A stretch of 64,000 bases of DNA from Verrucomicrobiia bacterium (lineage in GTDB: Bacteria; Verrucomicrobiota; Verrucomicrobiia; JABWAM01), in NCBI GenBank assembly GCA_028687435.1, contig JAQUAF010000001.1:155812-219811 (forward strand). Reading direction: 5' to 3'. The notes under the pieces are model-generated. The model was not told the origin of the DNA, made no database searches, and saw only the letters and a program-made list of their open reading frames with translations. A program made the position numbers and the translations under genes. Every line of letters begins with the position of its first letter. Positions within the stretch are counted from its first letter, which is position 1. Of the stretch, positions 53,013 to 62,782 are shown piece after piece.

Positions 53013-55775
53013 TTATGCCAGCGCCGCCTGCGCCGCAGCCAACCGGGCGATCGGCACGCGGAACGGACTGCAACTCACATAGTTCAAGCCGGTCTTGAAG
53101 CAGAACTTCACCGAGGCGGGATCTCCGCCCTGTTCGCCGCAGATGCCGACTTTGAGTTCCTTGCGGGTCTTGCGGCCCTTGGCCACCGCCATCTCGATCA
53201 ACTGGCCCACGCCGGTCTGGTCGATCGTCTGGAACGGATCGGCTGCGAGAATCTTCTTGTCGAGATAATCGCCCATGAACCCGCCGATGTCGTCGCGGCT
53301 GAATCCAAAGGTCATCTGGGTCAGGTCGTTGGTGCCGAAGGAGAAGAACCCGGCTTCCTCGGCCATCTCGTCGGCCAGCAACGCGGCGCGCGGAATCTCA
53401 ATCATGGTGCCGTAAGCGTGGGGAATGGCCTTCACGCCCTTGCTCTTGCAAACCTCGGCGTACACCTTCAGGCAAAGCGCCTTCTGATGCTTGAGTTCGC
53501 GCATGTCGCAGGTCACCGGGATCATGATCTCCGGCTTCACCTTCTTGCCGGACTTGGTCAATTCAACCGCCACTTCAAGGATGGCGCGCACCTGCATCTC
53601 GGTCACTTCCGGATAGGTCACGCCGAGGCGGACGCCGCGATGGCCCATCATGGGATTGGACTCGTGCAATTGTTCGCCGCGCTTGGCCACTTCCTCGGCG
53701 CTGATGCCCAGGGCCTTGGCCAGTTCCGCCTGCTTCTCCGCGCTCTTGGGAACAAACTCATGCAGCGGAGGATCGAGCAACCGGATGGTCACCGGAAAGC
53801 CGTCCATGGCTTCGAGGGTGCCTTTGATCGAGGCTTTGACAAACGGGAACAGCTCATCCAGGGCATTGCGGCGTTCCTCGACGCTTTTGCTGAGGATCAT
53901 CTTGCGAAGGATGAACAACGGCTCGTCGCTGCCCTTGCCGTAGAACATGTGCTCCGTGCGGAACAAGCCGATGCCTTCGGCGCCGAAATCGCGGGCCACC
54001 TTGGCGTCGGCCGGCGTGTCGGCATTGGCGCGCACGCCCATCTTCCGAAACTTGTCCACGATCTTCATAAACTTCTGGAAGCGGGGATTCTCGGAAGCGT
54101 CAATCATGTTCAACTTGCCGGCATAGAGGTAACCCTTGGTGCCGTTCAGTGTGATGAAATCGCCTTCCTTGAAGGTCTGCCCGGCCACCGTCATGGTCTT
54201 GGCGTGCGCATTCACATGCAGGGCGCTGGCGCCGACGATGCAGCACTTGCCCCAGCCGCGGGCCACGAGGGCCGCATGGCTGGTCATGCCTCCGCGGGCG
54301 GTCAGAATGCCTTCCGCAGCGCGCATGCCTTCCACGTCTTCCGGATTGGTTTCCTCGCGCACGAGAACCACTTTCTTGCCGGCCTTGGCCCATTCCACCG
54401 CGGCGGCGGCGGTGAACACCGCCTGGCCGCAGGCGCCTCCGGGACCCGCGGGCAATCCCTTGGCCGCAACCTTGGCAGCCTTCTCGGCGGCGGGATCGAC
54501 GATCGGATGCAGCAATTCATCGAGCTGGGCGGGCGAAACGCGCTTCACCACGTCCTGCTCGCCGATCAGTTTCTCGGAAACCATGTCCATCGCCATGTTC
54601 AAAGCGGCGGTGCCGGTGCGTTTGCCCACGCGGCACTGCAGCATGTAAAGCTTGCCTTCCTGAATGGTGAACTCGATGTCCTGCATGTCGCGGTAGTGCT
54701 TCTCGAGCTTCTTCTGGATGCCATCCAGTTCCTTGTAAACCACGGGCATGGCCTTCTCGAGCGAAACTAGGTGGACGTTCTGCTCGTTCTTGGTCGCCTC
54801 GTTCACCGGGGACGGCGTGCGGATGCCGGCCACCACGTCCTCGCCCTGGGCATTGATCAGCCATTCGCCGTAAAACTTGTGTTCGCCGGTCGCCGGATTG
54901 CGGCTGAACGCCACGCCGGTCGCCGAGGAATCGCCCATGTTGCCGAACACCATGGTCTGCACGTTGACAGCGGTTCCCCACTCGTCGGGAATCCCCTCGA
55001 TGCGGCGGTAGGCGATGGCGCGCCGGCCATTCCAGCTCTTGAACACGGCGCCAATGCCGCCCCACATCTGGTCCATCGGTTTGTCGGGGAAATCCTTGCC
55101 GAGCACCTGTTTCACGCGCACCTTGAAATCGGCGCACAACTGCTTCAGGTCTTCGGCGGTCAAATCGGTGTCCTTCTGATACCCCTTGGCCTTCTTCATC
55201 TCACCCATCATGCCATCAAGCTGAAGGCGGATGCCCTTGCCCTCGGCGGGTTCGATCCCCTCGGCCTTCTCCATCACCACATCGGAATACATCATGATCA
55301 GGCGGCGATAGGAATCGTAAACAAAACGCTCGTTCTTCGTCTTGGCAACCAAACCGGGAATCGTCGCGGTGCAAAGACCGACGTTCAACACGGTCTCCAT
55401 CATGCCAGGCATGGATTTGCGGGCGCCGGATCGGCAGGAAACCAACAAAGGATTCTGGGGATCGCCAAATTTCATTCCCATGGCCTTCTCAACCCTGGCC
55501 AGCGCCTCCTCCACCTGCTGCTTGACGCAGGAGGGAAACTTCATCCCATTGGCGAAGAAATCCGTGCAACATTCGGTGGAAATGGAAAAACCGGCGGGCA
55601 CGGGCAACCCGATCCTGCACATCTCAGCGAGATTGGCGCCTTTGCCTCCGAGGAGGTTCACCAACTTGCCGCTGCCTTCACAACGGGCTGCGCTGAAGAA
55701 ATAAACGTATTTGGGATTCTTGGAGCCCTTGGAAGGACTCTTCTTGGCTGATTTTGATTTTGTTTTTGTTGGCAT
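53013..55775 (-). CDS. ppdK: Pyruvate, phosphate dikinase
   Basis: The 920-residue enzyme interconverts pyruvate + ATP + Pi with PEP + AMP + PPi. N-terminal nucleotide domain: GGKGANLAEMCRIGLPVPAG (about 43-62), FGNMGDSSATGVAFSRNPATG (split; about 270-290). Phosphohistidine domain: ARGGMTSHAALVARGWGK. C-terminal PEP domain: GIGLFRTEHMF and FFSFGTNDLTQMTFGFSRDD. The length is normal (870-920) with a Lys/Ser-rich N-terminal extension of about 20 residues. ATG 55775 has AAGGAGAA upstream. It gives a PPi-linked, reversible pyruvate-PEP step typical for anaerobes. Confidence 0.96.
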   Translation of the reverse strand: MPTKTKSKSAKKSPSKGSKNPKYVYFFSAARCEGSGKLVNLLGGKGANLAEMCRIGLPVPAGFSISTECCTDFFANGMKFPSCVKQQVEEALARVEKAMGMKFGDPQNPLLVSCRSGARKSMPGMMETVLNVGLCTATIPGLVAKTKNERFVYDSYRRLIMMYSDVVMEKAEGIEPAEGKGIRLQLDGMMGEMKKAKGYQKDTDLTAEDLKQLCADFKVRVKQVLGKDFPDKPMDQMWGGIGAVFKSWNGRRAIAYRRIEGIPDEWGTAVNVQTMVFGNMGDSSATGVAFSRNPATGEHKFYGEWLINAQGEDVVAGIRTPSPVNEATKNEQNVHLVSLEKAMPVVYKELDGIQKKLEKHYRDMQDIEFTIQEGKLYMLQCRVGKRTGTAALNMAMDMVSEKLIGEQDVVKRVSPAQLDELLHPIVDPAAEKAAKVAAKGLPAGPGGACGQAVFTAAAAVEWAKAGKKVVLVREETNPEDVEGMRAAEGILTARGGMTSHAALVARGWGKCCIVGASALHVNAHAKTMTVAGQTFKEGDFITLNGTKGYLYAGKLNMIDASENPRFQKFMKIVDKFRKMGVRANADTPADAKVARDFGAEGIGLFRTEHMFYGKGSDEPLFILRKMILSKSVEERRNALDELFPFVKASIKGTLEAMDGFPVTIRLLDPPLHEFVPKSAEKQAELAKALGISAEEVAKRGEQLHESNPMMGHRGVRLGVTYPEVTEMQVRAILEVAVELTKSGKKVKPEIMIPVTCDMRELKHQKALCLKVYAEVCKSKGVKAIPHAYGTMIEIPRAALLADEMAEEAGFFSFGTNDLTQMTFGFSRDDIGGFMGDYLDKKILAADPFQTIDQTGVGQLIEMAVAKGRKTRKELKVGICGEQGGDPASVKFCFKTGLNYVSCSPFRVPIARLAAAQAALA

Positions 55776-56014
55776 AAAGTGTGTTCTCCTTAAGTGGAAA
55801 ATGAAGAGCGAGTTTTCTGCCGCAATTCATCCGGCCTGTCAAGAAAAGTGCGGTTTTTCACCTCCGAAAATGGCGGTTTTTTATCAGTCAGAATGACCAA
55901 ATATCCCCGCAACTCTTTGCTGGCGTGTGGGTTGCGAAAAATACATCTCCTTATCCCTATCCCTTTCAACACTGGCGCTTGAACCATGCGATAACCTTGG
56001 GCTAAGCTGTTCCT

Positions 56015-56599
56015 GTGGAAACGCTTGAACAAAAAATCCAGCGGGTTGTGAAAGAGGATGTCGCTCTGACGCCTTACAATCCCGTCTGGCCCAAACTTTT
56101 CGAGCGGGAAAAAGACCATCTTCTCACCTGTCTTCCCCGGGAACTCATCGGACGAATCGAACACTTCGGCAGTACTGCCATTCCTGGAATGGCAGCCAAG
56201 CCCATCATCGATTTGCTGGTGGAGGTTTATTCGCTGGAACAAACAAAAAAACGGATCGCACCCATTCTGGAATCCCAAGGTTATGATTACTTCTGGCGTC
56301 CATCCATGTTCGACGGTCCGCCCTATTACGCATGGTTCATCAAACGAAATAACGAAAGAGTCAGAACCCACCATATCCACATGGTCGAACCCCGCTTCGA
56401 TCACTGGAACCGTCTTTTTTTCCGGGATTATCTCATCGCCCATCCGGAGGTGGCGCGGGAATATCAAACTCTCAAATTTCGTCTGGCCGCCGAACATCCC
56501 AATGATCGCATCGCCTACACAAAGGGTAAAACCGAATTTGTCGTCAAAGTCACCGAACAAGCCATCCAGTTTTATCAAAAAGCAGATCGAAACAGCTGA
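56015..56599 (+). CDS. GrpB family protein (UPF0157, nucleotidyltransferase fold)
   Basis: The 194-residue protein fits the GrpB/UPF0157 family: VALTPYNPVWPKLFERE (about 16-32), RIEHFGSTAIPGMAAKPIID (about 47-66, the GS-x-A-x-x-x-x-x-x-D nucleotidyltransferase-like core), and HHIHMVEPRFDHWNRLFFRD. Members are of uncertain function; a few are described as dephospho-CoA-kinase-associated or as putative nucleotidyltransferases. The start codon is GTG. It is divergent from ppdK, with a 239-bp gap. Confidence 0.85.
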   Translation: METLEQKIQRVVKEDVALTPYNPVWPKLFEREKDHLLTCLPRELIGRIEHFGSTAIPGMAAKPIIDLLVEVYSLEQTKKRIAPILESQGYDYFWRPSMFDGPPYYAWFIKRNNERVRTHHIHMVEPRFDHWNRLFFRDYLIAHPEVAREYQTLKFRLAAEHPNDRIAYTKGKTEFVVKVTEQAIQFYQKADRNS

Positions 56600-56655
56600 A
56601 AAGTCACCTCTCTTTCTTCTTGAGGCGCAAACCAAAACCCGCTAACCTCCTCATT

Positions 56656-58185
56656 ATGAATCAGTTGCAGATTCTCCTCTCAGCTTTGGCCTGTTTTTTT
56701 TTCGCACTGGACCTTATCCCTTCAATTCAAGCCCAGGATGTCTCCACCAACAAAGTGGTTTCCATCAATTTTCTGGAAAGCCGCACCCATAAGACTCCCA
56801 ACCAACCCAAATGCTGGTTCGAACTGGGCAATGCCTATTTCAAAGCAGGTCGTTTGGATGATGCCCTTGCGGCCTATCAGAAAACCCTCGACCTGAAACC
56901 GGAATTTCCCGAAGCGTGGAACGCCAAGGCCGTCATCTATCTGCAACAAAACGAAAACCACGACGCCTTTGCCGCAGCTCAAAAAGCGGTCAACCTCAAC
57001 AACCGCTATGTGCAGGGATGGAATTCCCTCGGCGTGGCACAGTACCGGCTCGGACGATTTGAGGACGCCATCTGGTCGCTCAACAACGCCATCCAGATCC
57101 GTTCCAGTGTTGCCGAACCGTGGGCCAATCTCGCCTTGATTTACGAAAAGCAGGGCCGCATCAACGATGCCCTTGAGGTCTGCAAACGGGCGGTCAAAAT
57201 CAAACCCGATTATGCGGGGGCATGGGTCATCCTCGGCAATCTTTACGACAAACTGGACAATTCCGAAGCCGCCATCAATGCTTTCAAGGAAGCCCTGAAA
57301 GCCGATCCCCAACAGATTGCGGCGGAAAAACGGCTTGCCGATTTGCAACTGCGTGAAGGCCAGCGCGAGGCGGCCCTGAAAACCAGCCGCAATCTCGTTC
57401 AACACACACCGAAGGACGCCAAACCCCTCAACACCCTGGGAGTGCTGGCCGATGACCAGGGCCGGACCAGGGAAGCCCTCTGCGCCTATCGCAAGGCCGT
57501 CGCGCTCGATCCCGAGAATTTCACCGCGTGGTTCAACCTGGGGGTGCTCTATGACGACACCGGCCATGGCAGCCTGGCCATCGACGCCTTCAATGACGCC
57601 GTCCGGCTGAAACCCAACTTTGCCGAAGCGTGGAACGGACTGGGATCCGCCTGCGCAAAACAGGATCAACATGAAAAAGCCGTTGAATCCTTCCGCAAGG
57701 CCATCGAATGCCGCAAAGACTATGCCGACGCATACATCCGGATGGGCATTTCCCTGGATGCCCTCAACCGCGGACGGGAAGCCACCGACGCCTATCAAAG
57801 CGCCGTCACCATCTGCCGGCAACAACTCGACATCTCCAGGAAGAATTCCGAGGCATGGAACAACCTCGGTTGCGCCTATGCGCGCCTTGGACTCAAGGAC
57901 AAAGCCATTGCCTCATGCCTCAAGGCGGTGGGACTGAACCCCAAATACGCCGCCGCGTGGGACAGCCTCGGCTACGCTTATTCCATCCCCAAACCCATGT
58001 GGTCCTCCGCCATCTCCGCCTACCGCCAGGCCGTCAGCCTGAAACCCGGCATCGGGGAAATCTGGTTCAACCTCGGCCAGGCATGCGTCAACGCCGGCCA
58101 GATGGATGAAGCCAGACAGTCATTGGAAAAGCTGCAAAAGATCGACCCATCCAGCGCCAAAAAACTGTCAACCCAGATCAATTAA
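56656..58185 (+). CDS. Secreted TPR-repeat protein
   Basis: The 509-residue protein has a signal peptide (MNQLQILLSALACFFFALDL...IQAQD) and then about 12-13 tandem tetratricopeptide repeats of 34 residues from about residue 48 to the end, with the recurring W-x-x-L-G-x-x-Y and A-x-x-A-x-x-x-A-x-x-x-x-P pattern. It would be exported and serve as a protein-binding scaffold in the periplasm. A few repeats have inserted residues (around 395-435). ATG 56656 begins the signal peptide; the upstream in-frame start was rejected. No partner is evident. Confidence 0.85.
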   Translation: MNQLQILLSALACFFFALDLIPSIQAQDVSTNKVVSINFLESRTHKTPNQPKCWFELGNAYFKAGRLDDALAAYQKTLDLKPEFPEAWNAKAVIYLQQNENHDAFAAAQKAVNLNNRYVQGWNSLGVAQYRLGRFEDAIWSLNNAIQIRSSVAEPWANLALIYEKQGRINDALEVCKRAVKIKPDYAGAWVILGNLYDKLDNSEAAINAFKEALKADPQQIAAEKRLADLQLREGQREAALKTSRNLVQHTPKDAKPLNTLGVLADDQGRTREALCAYRKAVALDPENFTAWFNLGVLYDDTGHGSLAIDAFNDAVRLKPNFAEAWNGLGSACAKQDQHEKAVESFRKAIECRKDYADAYIRMGISLDALNRGREATDAYQSAVTICRQQLDISRKNSEAWNNLGCAYARLGLKDKAIASCLKAVGLNPKYAAAWDSLGYAYSIPKPMWSSAISAYRQAVSLKPGIGEIWFNLGQACVNAGQMDEARQSLEKLQKIDPSSAKKLSTQIN

Positions 58186-58316
58186 CCCGCGCCAGCAGCG
58201 GAATAAGAGACCTCGCATTCCCGTCGTCTATCTCCTTCGGCGCTGTGATTCCGGCAACACACTTTTCAGCGAAACAAGGCGGGGCGGACTCCATCGAATC
58301 CTGAATGGGCTCTTTT

Positions 58317-59525
58317 TCACGTTTTTTTCCGCAATTGACGGCCGCGTTCAATCATCGGTGGAATATTCACCGGCAGGCCGGATTCGATGGAATCCTCGGC
58401 GCAGGCGGCCAGAACCGTGGAATAATACCCGAGCTCAAAACAACAGGCGTTATGATCGGTGTCCCCGGTCATGATCCTGCGGAAAAACTCGGTGCGAAGC
58501 CGCTCGTCGCCGCCGCCATGGCCGCCGCCGGTATGAGCCGGCTTGAATTCCTCCACACGCTGATGTTTCTGGTGCGAATACTGGATCCGGATCAGGAACC
58601 GGCCCGGATTGTCGTAATAACCATAAAGCCTGCCCTTGTCCCCGGTCAGCCAGAATTCCCGCGAGTAATCCGGCGTGAAATGGCATTCATGAAACGTCGC
58701 CTTGCCACCGTTGGCGTAGGTGATGGCCAGTTCGGAATTGTCATTGAGATCCATCTCGCGGCTCCAAACGCAATAATCCTCAACCTCGGATGCCTCGCCA
58801 TAATCCAGTTGAAAGGCCTTGTGCTGGACGCGGTATGGACAATCCTTGCGCCGGCAATTCCGGCATTGGAGTTTTGAACTCTCCTTGCCTCCGTAAAAAT
58901 CCATTCCCCCGATCCCATATACCTTCACCGGATGGCTTCCCATGAACCAATTCAACAAGTCCAGCGAATGGCTGGCCTTTTGCAGGAGAAGGGAACGGAA
59001 GTATTTTTTCTGATGCCGGGGATGATGGTAATAATAATCCCCCCCCACCGACACATTGTCGAAAGCATGTCCGATCATAACCCGCCCGATCCGGCCCTCG
59101 TCAATCAATCGTTTCATCTCCTCGAAAACCGGACAATTCCGCAACTCAAAACCGATCATGAAAACCCCCCGGGCATCAAGCACCGCCCTCCGGATTTTCA
59201 ATGCGTCCTCCAGGGTCTGGCACAACGGCTTCTCAACCAACACATGTTTTCCCGCCCGCAACGAGGCAAGAACCGGCGCCACATGATGGGCATCGCTGGT
59301 TGCGATCAATACGGCGTCGATATCCGGAACGGCCAGCATCCGATTCAAATCCGTATGATACGCAATGCGATCGCCAAATTTTTCCCGGACCTTGTTCAGG
59401 GCCTTTTGCGAAAGATCGCAAACAGCCGCCAGACGAAAACCGGCTTTTTCGTCGTCGTATTGCTTGCAAAAATAACTTCCCCGGTTTCCCAATCCAACCA
59501 CGGCGGTGCGAATGATTTTTTTCAT
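58317..59525 (-). CDS. Gfo/Idh/MocA family NAD(P)-dependent oxidoreductase
   Basis: The 402-residue protein has the Rossmann start AVVGLGNRGSYFCKQY (about 8-23), VLIATSDAHHVAPVLASLRAGKHVLVEKPLC (split; about 72-102) with the conserved E-K-P motif, and the C-terminal beta-sheet domain. A cluster CRNCRRKDCPYR (about 221-232) has four cysteines and looks like a metal or cluster site, which is not standard in the family. Substrate probably a sugar or cyclitol. It could work with the AraC regulator and the unknown gene upstream, but they are separated by repeat DNA. Confidence 0.85.
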   Translation of the reverse strand: MKKIIRTAVVGLGNRGSYFCKQYDDEKAGFRLAAVCDLSQKALNKVREKFGDRIAYHTDLNRMLAVPDIDAVLIATSDAHHVAPVLASLRAGKHVLVEKPLCQTLEDALKIRRAVLDARGVFMIGFELRNCPVFEEMKRLIDEGRIGRVMIGHAFDNVSVGGDYYYHHPRHQKKYFRSLLLQKASHSLDLLNWFMGSHPVKVYGIGGMDFYGGKESSKLQCRNCRRKDCPYRVQHKAFQLDYGEASEVEDYCVWSREMDLNDNSELAITYANGGKATFHECHFTPDYSREFWLTGDKGRLYGYYDNPGRFLIRIQYSHQKHQRVEEFKPAHTGGGHGGGDERLRTEFFRRIMTGDTDHNACCFELGYYSTVLAACAEDSIESGLPVNIPPMIERGRQLRKKT

Positions 59526-59640
59526 AGAGGCTCTTGCATAAAAATCCTGTCAATCCTGTTAATCCTGTCAAAAAAATCCTTTTCCATGGCGCTTTTGTGC
59601 CAACATTGAATTTCCTTTAAATTAAATCCTCGCCCCCGTC
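59526..59640 (-). repeat. Composite dispersed repeat, copy I
   Basis: Contains CTTGCATAAAAATCCTGTCA, the AATCCTGTT/AATCCTGTC nonamers, CCATGGCGCTTTTGTGCCAA and the tail ATTGAATTTCCTTTAAATTA, the same order as copies A and (inverted) H. No gene is seen in this 154-bp gap. Confidence 0.75.
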
Positions 59641-59679
59641 ATGGCGGAACTTTGGCGGACGGAAGCGGATGCCATTTGA

Positions 59680-60456
59680 TTATCGCGGCAATTCCTCAAG
59701 CAGACAGGTTCCCTCCTTGCGATCATAACGGAATCGTCCCGTGGCGCGCAATTCATCCGCCCTTTTCTCATTCAACGTCCCCTCCTTGGTGACAAACTGC
59801 CCCCACCATCCCATGCCGGACTTGGAATCAGGACTCGAAACCGTCAGGCTGCGGACATAAGTTTCCGGAAAAAGGCTCAGAAACGGTTCGAGATTGTTGA
59901 TCCAGGAACCGCAACTGACCTGGATCACCGACGGGGCCTTTGCCCGCATATCCGCCAGACACTGGAGCAAATCATCCCTCAGGGCGTCCATTTGTTCAAA
60001 TGGCGAGTTTGGGCAACAGGCGTTATAGAAATGCAGCAAAGCCCGGCTGTTGTCGGATGGGGGCTGATTCCAGGCAAAACAACCAATCCACTTCAATTCA
60101 TCCGCGGGGTTGGATCCCGGCGTCTTGCTGGATTTTTCAATCCACGGCGCCAGGATGCCGGCGGCATCACGGCTGAAGCCGGATGGATCACAGTCGGACT
60201 GATGCGCCCGGGCGCAGTCGTTGAACTCCCCCAACAGGCGGCGGTACATGGGGCGCTCGTCCCGGGGCGTCTTTTCGTCATCCCCGCACAACTTCCACGG
60301 AATCCAAAACCATGTCATGGTCCAATGCCCCAAGGCGTATTCCAGGGTGTTGTCCCCCTTGCGCACGCGATCCAACGCATGCCAGTACTGCAACTCCATG
60401 AGGGGGCGCCATGTCTTTATCCGCAATTCGGGCTCGCTGATTTTTGTTTGATTCAT
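59680..60456 (-). CDS. Conserved-looking protein of unknown function
   Basis: The 258-residue, Trp-rich soluble protein (ELQYWHALDRVRKGDNTLEY, HWTMTWFWIPWKLCGDD, SWINNLEPFLSLFPETYVRS) has no signal peptide or membrane helix. No family is recognised. The coding pattern is continuous and uses the codons of its neighbours, so it is likely real. ATG 60456 chosen; it is divergent from the AraC-type regulator (256-bp gap) and co-oriented with the oxidoreductase, so it might be a target of that regulator. Confidence 0.6.
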   Translation of the reverse strand: MNQTKISEPELRIKTWRPLMELQYWHALDRVRKGDNTLEYALGHWTMTWFWIPWKLCGDDEKTPRDERPMYRRLLGEFNDCARAHQSDCDPSGFSRDAAGILAPWIEKSSKTPGSNPADELKWIGCFAWNQPPSDNSRALLHFYNACCPNSPFEQMDALRDDLLQCLADMRAKAPSVIQVSCGSWINNLEPFLSLFPETYVRSLTVSSPDSKSGMGWWGQFVTKEGTLNEKRADELRATGRFRYDRKEGTCLLEELPR

Positions 60457-60712
60457 AATCCGGCAGGGTTCAGTCGGTTCACGGTTCAGATCGTCCTGGT
60501 TCACCTCTCCGCGGAACATGCCTTCACGCCATGCCCCCGATTTTCCATCCCATCCCGCCGGCCTTCCCCACGAGACGTGACCCCGGTCTTCCTCCCTCCA
60601 AATGCGCGCAAAACATGTCGTTGCGTTTCAATACGACAATCTACTGCTTATCGGACGGGAGGCAAGTTTTGGGAATTGCACTTTTGGTGGAATTTGTTAC
60701 ACAAAACAAGCG

Positions 60713-61633
60713 ATGCGCCGCCCCCCCCTTGTCACCATCTCCTGGACCCCGGGAACCATCGCCCGTTCCAATTACCCGCTTTCCGACGAGGATCCGGTTC
60801 GTTGCAATTTCTACACCCATCCGCAAACCAAAATATTGCGGCGCAATTTTCATTACGCATTGGAAATGGGGGTTCTTCTGCGGGGCCGGATGGAAGCCTG
60901 GTACCAGAATCATCAACATCCCCTGCTCCCTGGCGACGTGTGGTTGACAGGAATCTGGGAACCCCATGGCGGGAAAATCACCCGTGCCCCCTGCGATGTG
61001 GCCGTGCTGTTCATCCAACCCCAATGGCTGGCCGGACTCCGCCCCCCCGGTGAGACATTTGGCTGGCTGCAGCCTTTTTCCGCAGCCCCAGACCAACGCC
61101 CCTGGAACCCGGCTCCCTTGCGCCCGCGCATCCTCGCCTTGATCAAAAACGCCCGTGAACAATCCGCCGGCAATCCCCTCTTTGCGCCGGCCTGGACCCA
61201 AATCCTGGCCCAGCAAATCCTGTTGCTCCTCCTGGAACACTGGCGCCCCCGAATCCCCCCCCCCCCTTCGCGTTCACACGAGCAAATGACGATTCACCCC
61301 GCCGTCGAACTGGTTTTTGAACGCAAAAAACCTGTCAATAATCAGGAAGCCGCCCAAATCTGCCGGATGAATCCCGGTCTCTTTGCCCGCACATTCAGGG
61401 AAACCATGGGCATGAGCTTCACCGAATTCGGCATCCGTTACCGGCTCAAGGGCGCCGCCGGCGAACTGCGCGACACCGATCAACCGGTCAAATCCATTGC
61501 TGCCGAATGGGGATTCGCCCACGCCAGCCATCTGCACCGCCTCTTTCAGCGCTATTTCGGCTGCTCGCCCGGCGAGTTCCGAAATCGTCCCCATTCCGAC
61601 GCATCCCGGATTTCTCCCAGCCAAGGTGTCTGA
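60713..61633 (+). CDS. AraC-family transcriptional regulator
   Basis: The 306-residue protein has an N-terminal cupin-like effector domain (about 20-120, with MGVLLRGRMEAWYQ and LLPGDVWLTGIWEPHG) and a C-terminal double helix-turn-helix (about 212-300) ending in the AraC signature FGFAHASHLHRLFQRYFGCSPGEFR (split: WGFAHASHLHRLFQRYFG, CSPGEFR). It would bind DNA as a dimer and respond to a sugar-like ligand. ATG 60713 is the first sensible start after an AT-poor leader. Target genes may be the divergent unknown gene and the oxidoreductase. Confidence 0.9.
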   Translation: MRRPPLVTISWTPGTIARSNYPLSDEDPVRCNFYTHPQTKILRRNFHYALEMGVLLRGRMEAWYQNHQHPLLPGDVWLTGIWEPHGGKITRAPCDVAVLFIQPQWLAGLRPPGETFGWLQPFSAAPDQRPWNPAPLRPRILALIKNAREQSAGNPLFAPAWTQILAQQILLLLLEHWRPRIPPPPSRSHEQMTIHPAVELVFERKKPVNNQEAAQICRMNPGLFARTFRETMGMSFTEFGIRYRLKGAAGELRDTDQPVKSIAAEWGFAHASHLHRLFQRYFGCSPGEFRNRPHSDASRISPSQGV

Positions 61634-61698
61634 AACCGGGCTCCATTTTTTCAGCGTCCCAACCAACCCCCTCTTTCTCTTCCTTGGACAAGGGGGTG

Positions 61699-62775
61699 TT
61701 ACCTTGAATTCAAGTACTCGTCCGCCAGTTTGCGATGGGCTGCGGCAAAAGGCAGACCCGCGACATCGGCAATGTTCACCCAGCGCGCCTCGGCCGCCTT
61801 GTTCAAACGAAAACCGCTGATCTTGAAAAACAACAGATGAATCTGGTGATGAGTGACCGTGTAGGAAATGTCCGCAATCTGGCGGGCATTGCGGAAAGCG
61901 CCGAACTGATCCTGCCATTTCTCATTCCACCGGCGCAAAGGCCGCCCCAGCAACACTGAGGGAAACTGCCATAATCTGGCCATCCGGTCTCCATCCCCCG
62001 CCTGGCGCAACAAAACCTTTCCTCCCGAAAGCGCCAGGGCGGCGTATTCATATTGGCGAATCACCTCCCGCCGTGCGTTGACGGATGGCAAATCCTCCTG
62101 CCTCGCCTGGGCATAGGCCCGGCAGGTTTTCCGCACCGGACAAAACAGGCAGAGCGGCTTGTGCGGCAGGCAAACCGTGGCCCCCAGTTCCATCATGGCC
62201 TGGTTGAAATCCCCCACCCCCTCTTCCGGCAAAAGTCTTTCGGCCATCTCCCAAAGCTGTTTGCGCACCGCAGGGCGTCCGGGCGGCTGTTCCACGGCAA
62301 AATACCGGCATAAGACCCGGGACACATTGCCGTCCACCACCGGCAGCCGCTGGCCCAACGCTATGCTGGCCACCGCCCCCAGCGTGTAGCGCCCCACCCC
62401 CGGCAGGCGCGCCACATCGTCCGCCTGGCGCGGAAAAATCCCGTCATGCTGCGACACGATCACCCGGGCCGCCTGATGCAGCATCCGCGCCCTGCGATAA
62501 TACCCCAACCCCTCCCACGCCTTCAAAACCACCTGCTCGGACGCCCCGGCCAGCGCCTGCGGAGTCGGGAATTGCTTCATCCACCGCTTGTAATACGGAA
62601 TCACCGTCTGCACCTGGGTTTGCTGCAACATGATCTCCGACACCAGGATGGCATAAGGATCGCGGGTCTCCCGCCAGGGCAACGAACGGCGGTTCTTCGC
62701 ATACCAACGCCGCAAAGGCGTTGAAAAACTGGATTGCAGATCGGCTCTTTCCGGTTCAGTCTGGGGGGAATTCAT
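61699..62775 (-). CDS. mutY: A/G-specific adenine glycosylase MutY
   Basis: The 358-residue enzyme removes adenine mispaired with 8-oxoguanine. Catalytic E47 lies in VSEIMLQQTQVQTV; the HhH-GPD region has RLPGVGRYTLGAVASIALGQ and the catalytic Asp in VVDGNVSRVL; the [4Fe-4S] motif is C-x6-C-x2-C-x5-C in VCLPHKPLCLFCPVRKTC. The C-terminal third is the 8-oxoG-recognising NUDIX-like domain with VTHHQIHL. The start can be ATG 62775, 62784 or 62796; the first lies 8 bp from the rnhC start on the other strand. Confidence 0.93.
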   Translation of the reverse strand: MNSPQTEPERADLQSSFSTPLRRWYAKNRRSLPWRETRDPYAILVSEIMLQQTQVQTVIPYYKRWMKQFPTPQALAGASEQVVLKAWEGLGYYRRARMLHQAARVIVSQHDGIFPRQADDVARLPGVGRYTLGAVASIALGQRLPVVDGNVSRVLCRYFAVEQPPGRPAVRKQLWEMAERLLPEEGVGDFNQAMMELGATVCLPHKPLCLFCPVRKTCRAYAQARQEDLPSVNARREVIRQYEYAALALSGGKVLLRQAGDGDRMARLWQFPSVLLGRPLRRWNEKWQDQFGAFRNARQIADISYTVTHHQIHLLFFKISGFRLNKAAEARWVNIADVAGLPFAAAHRKLADEYLNSR

Positions 62776-62782
62776 TTGTTTC

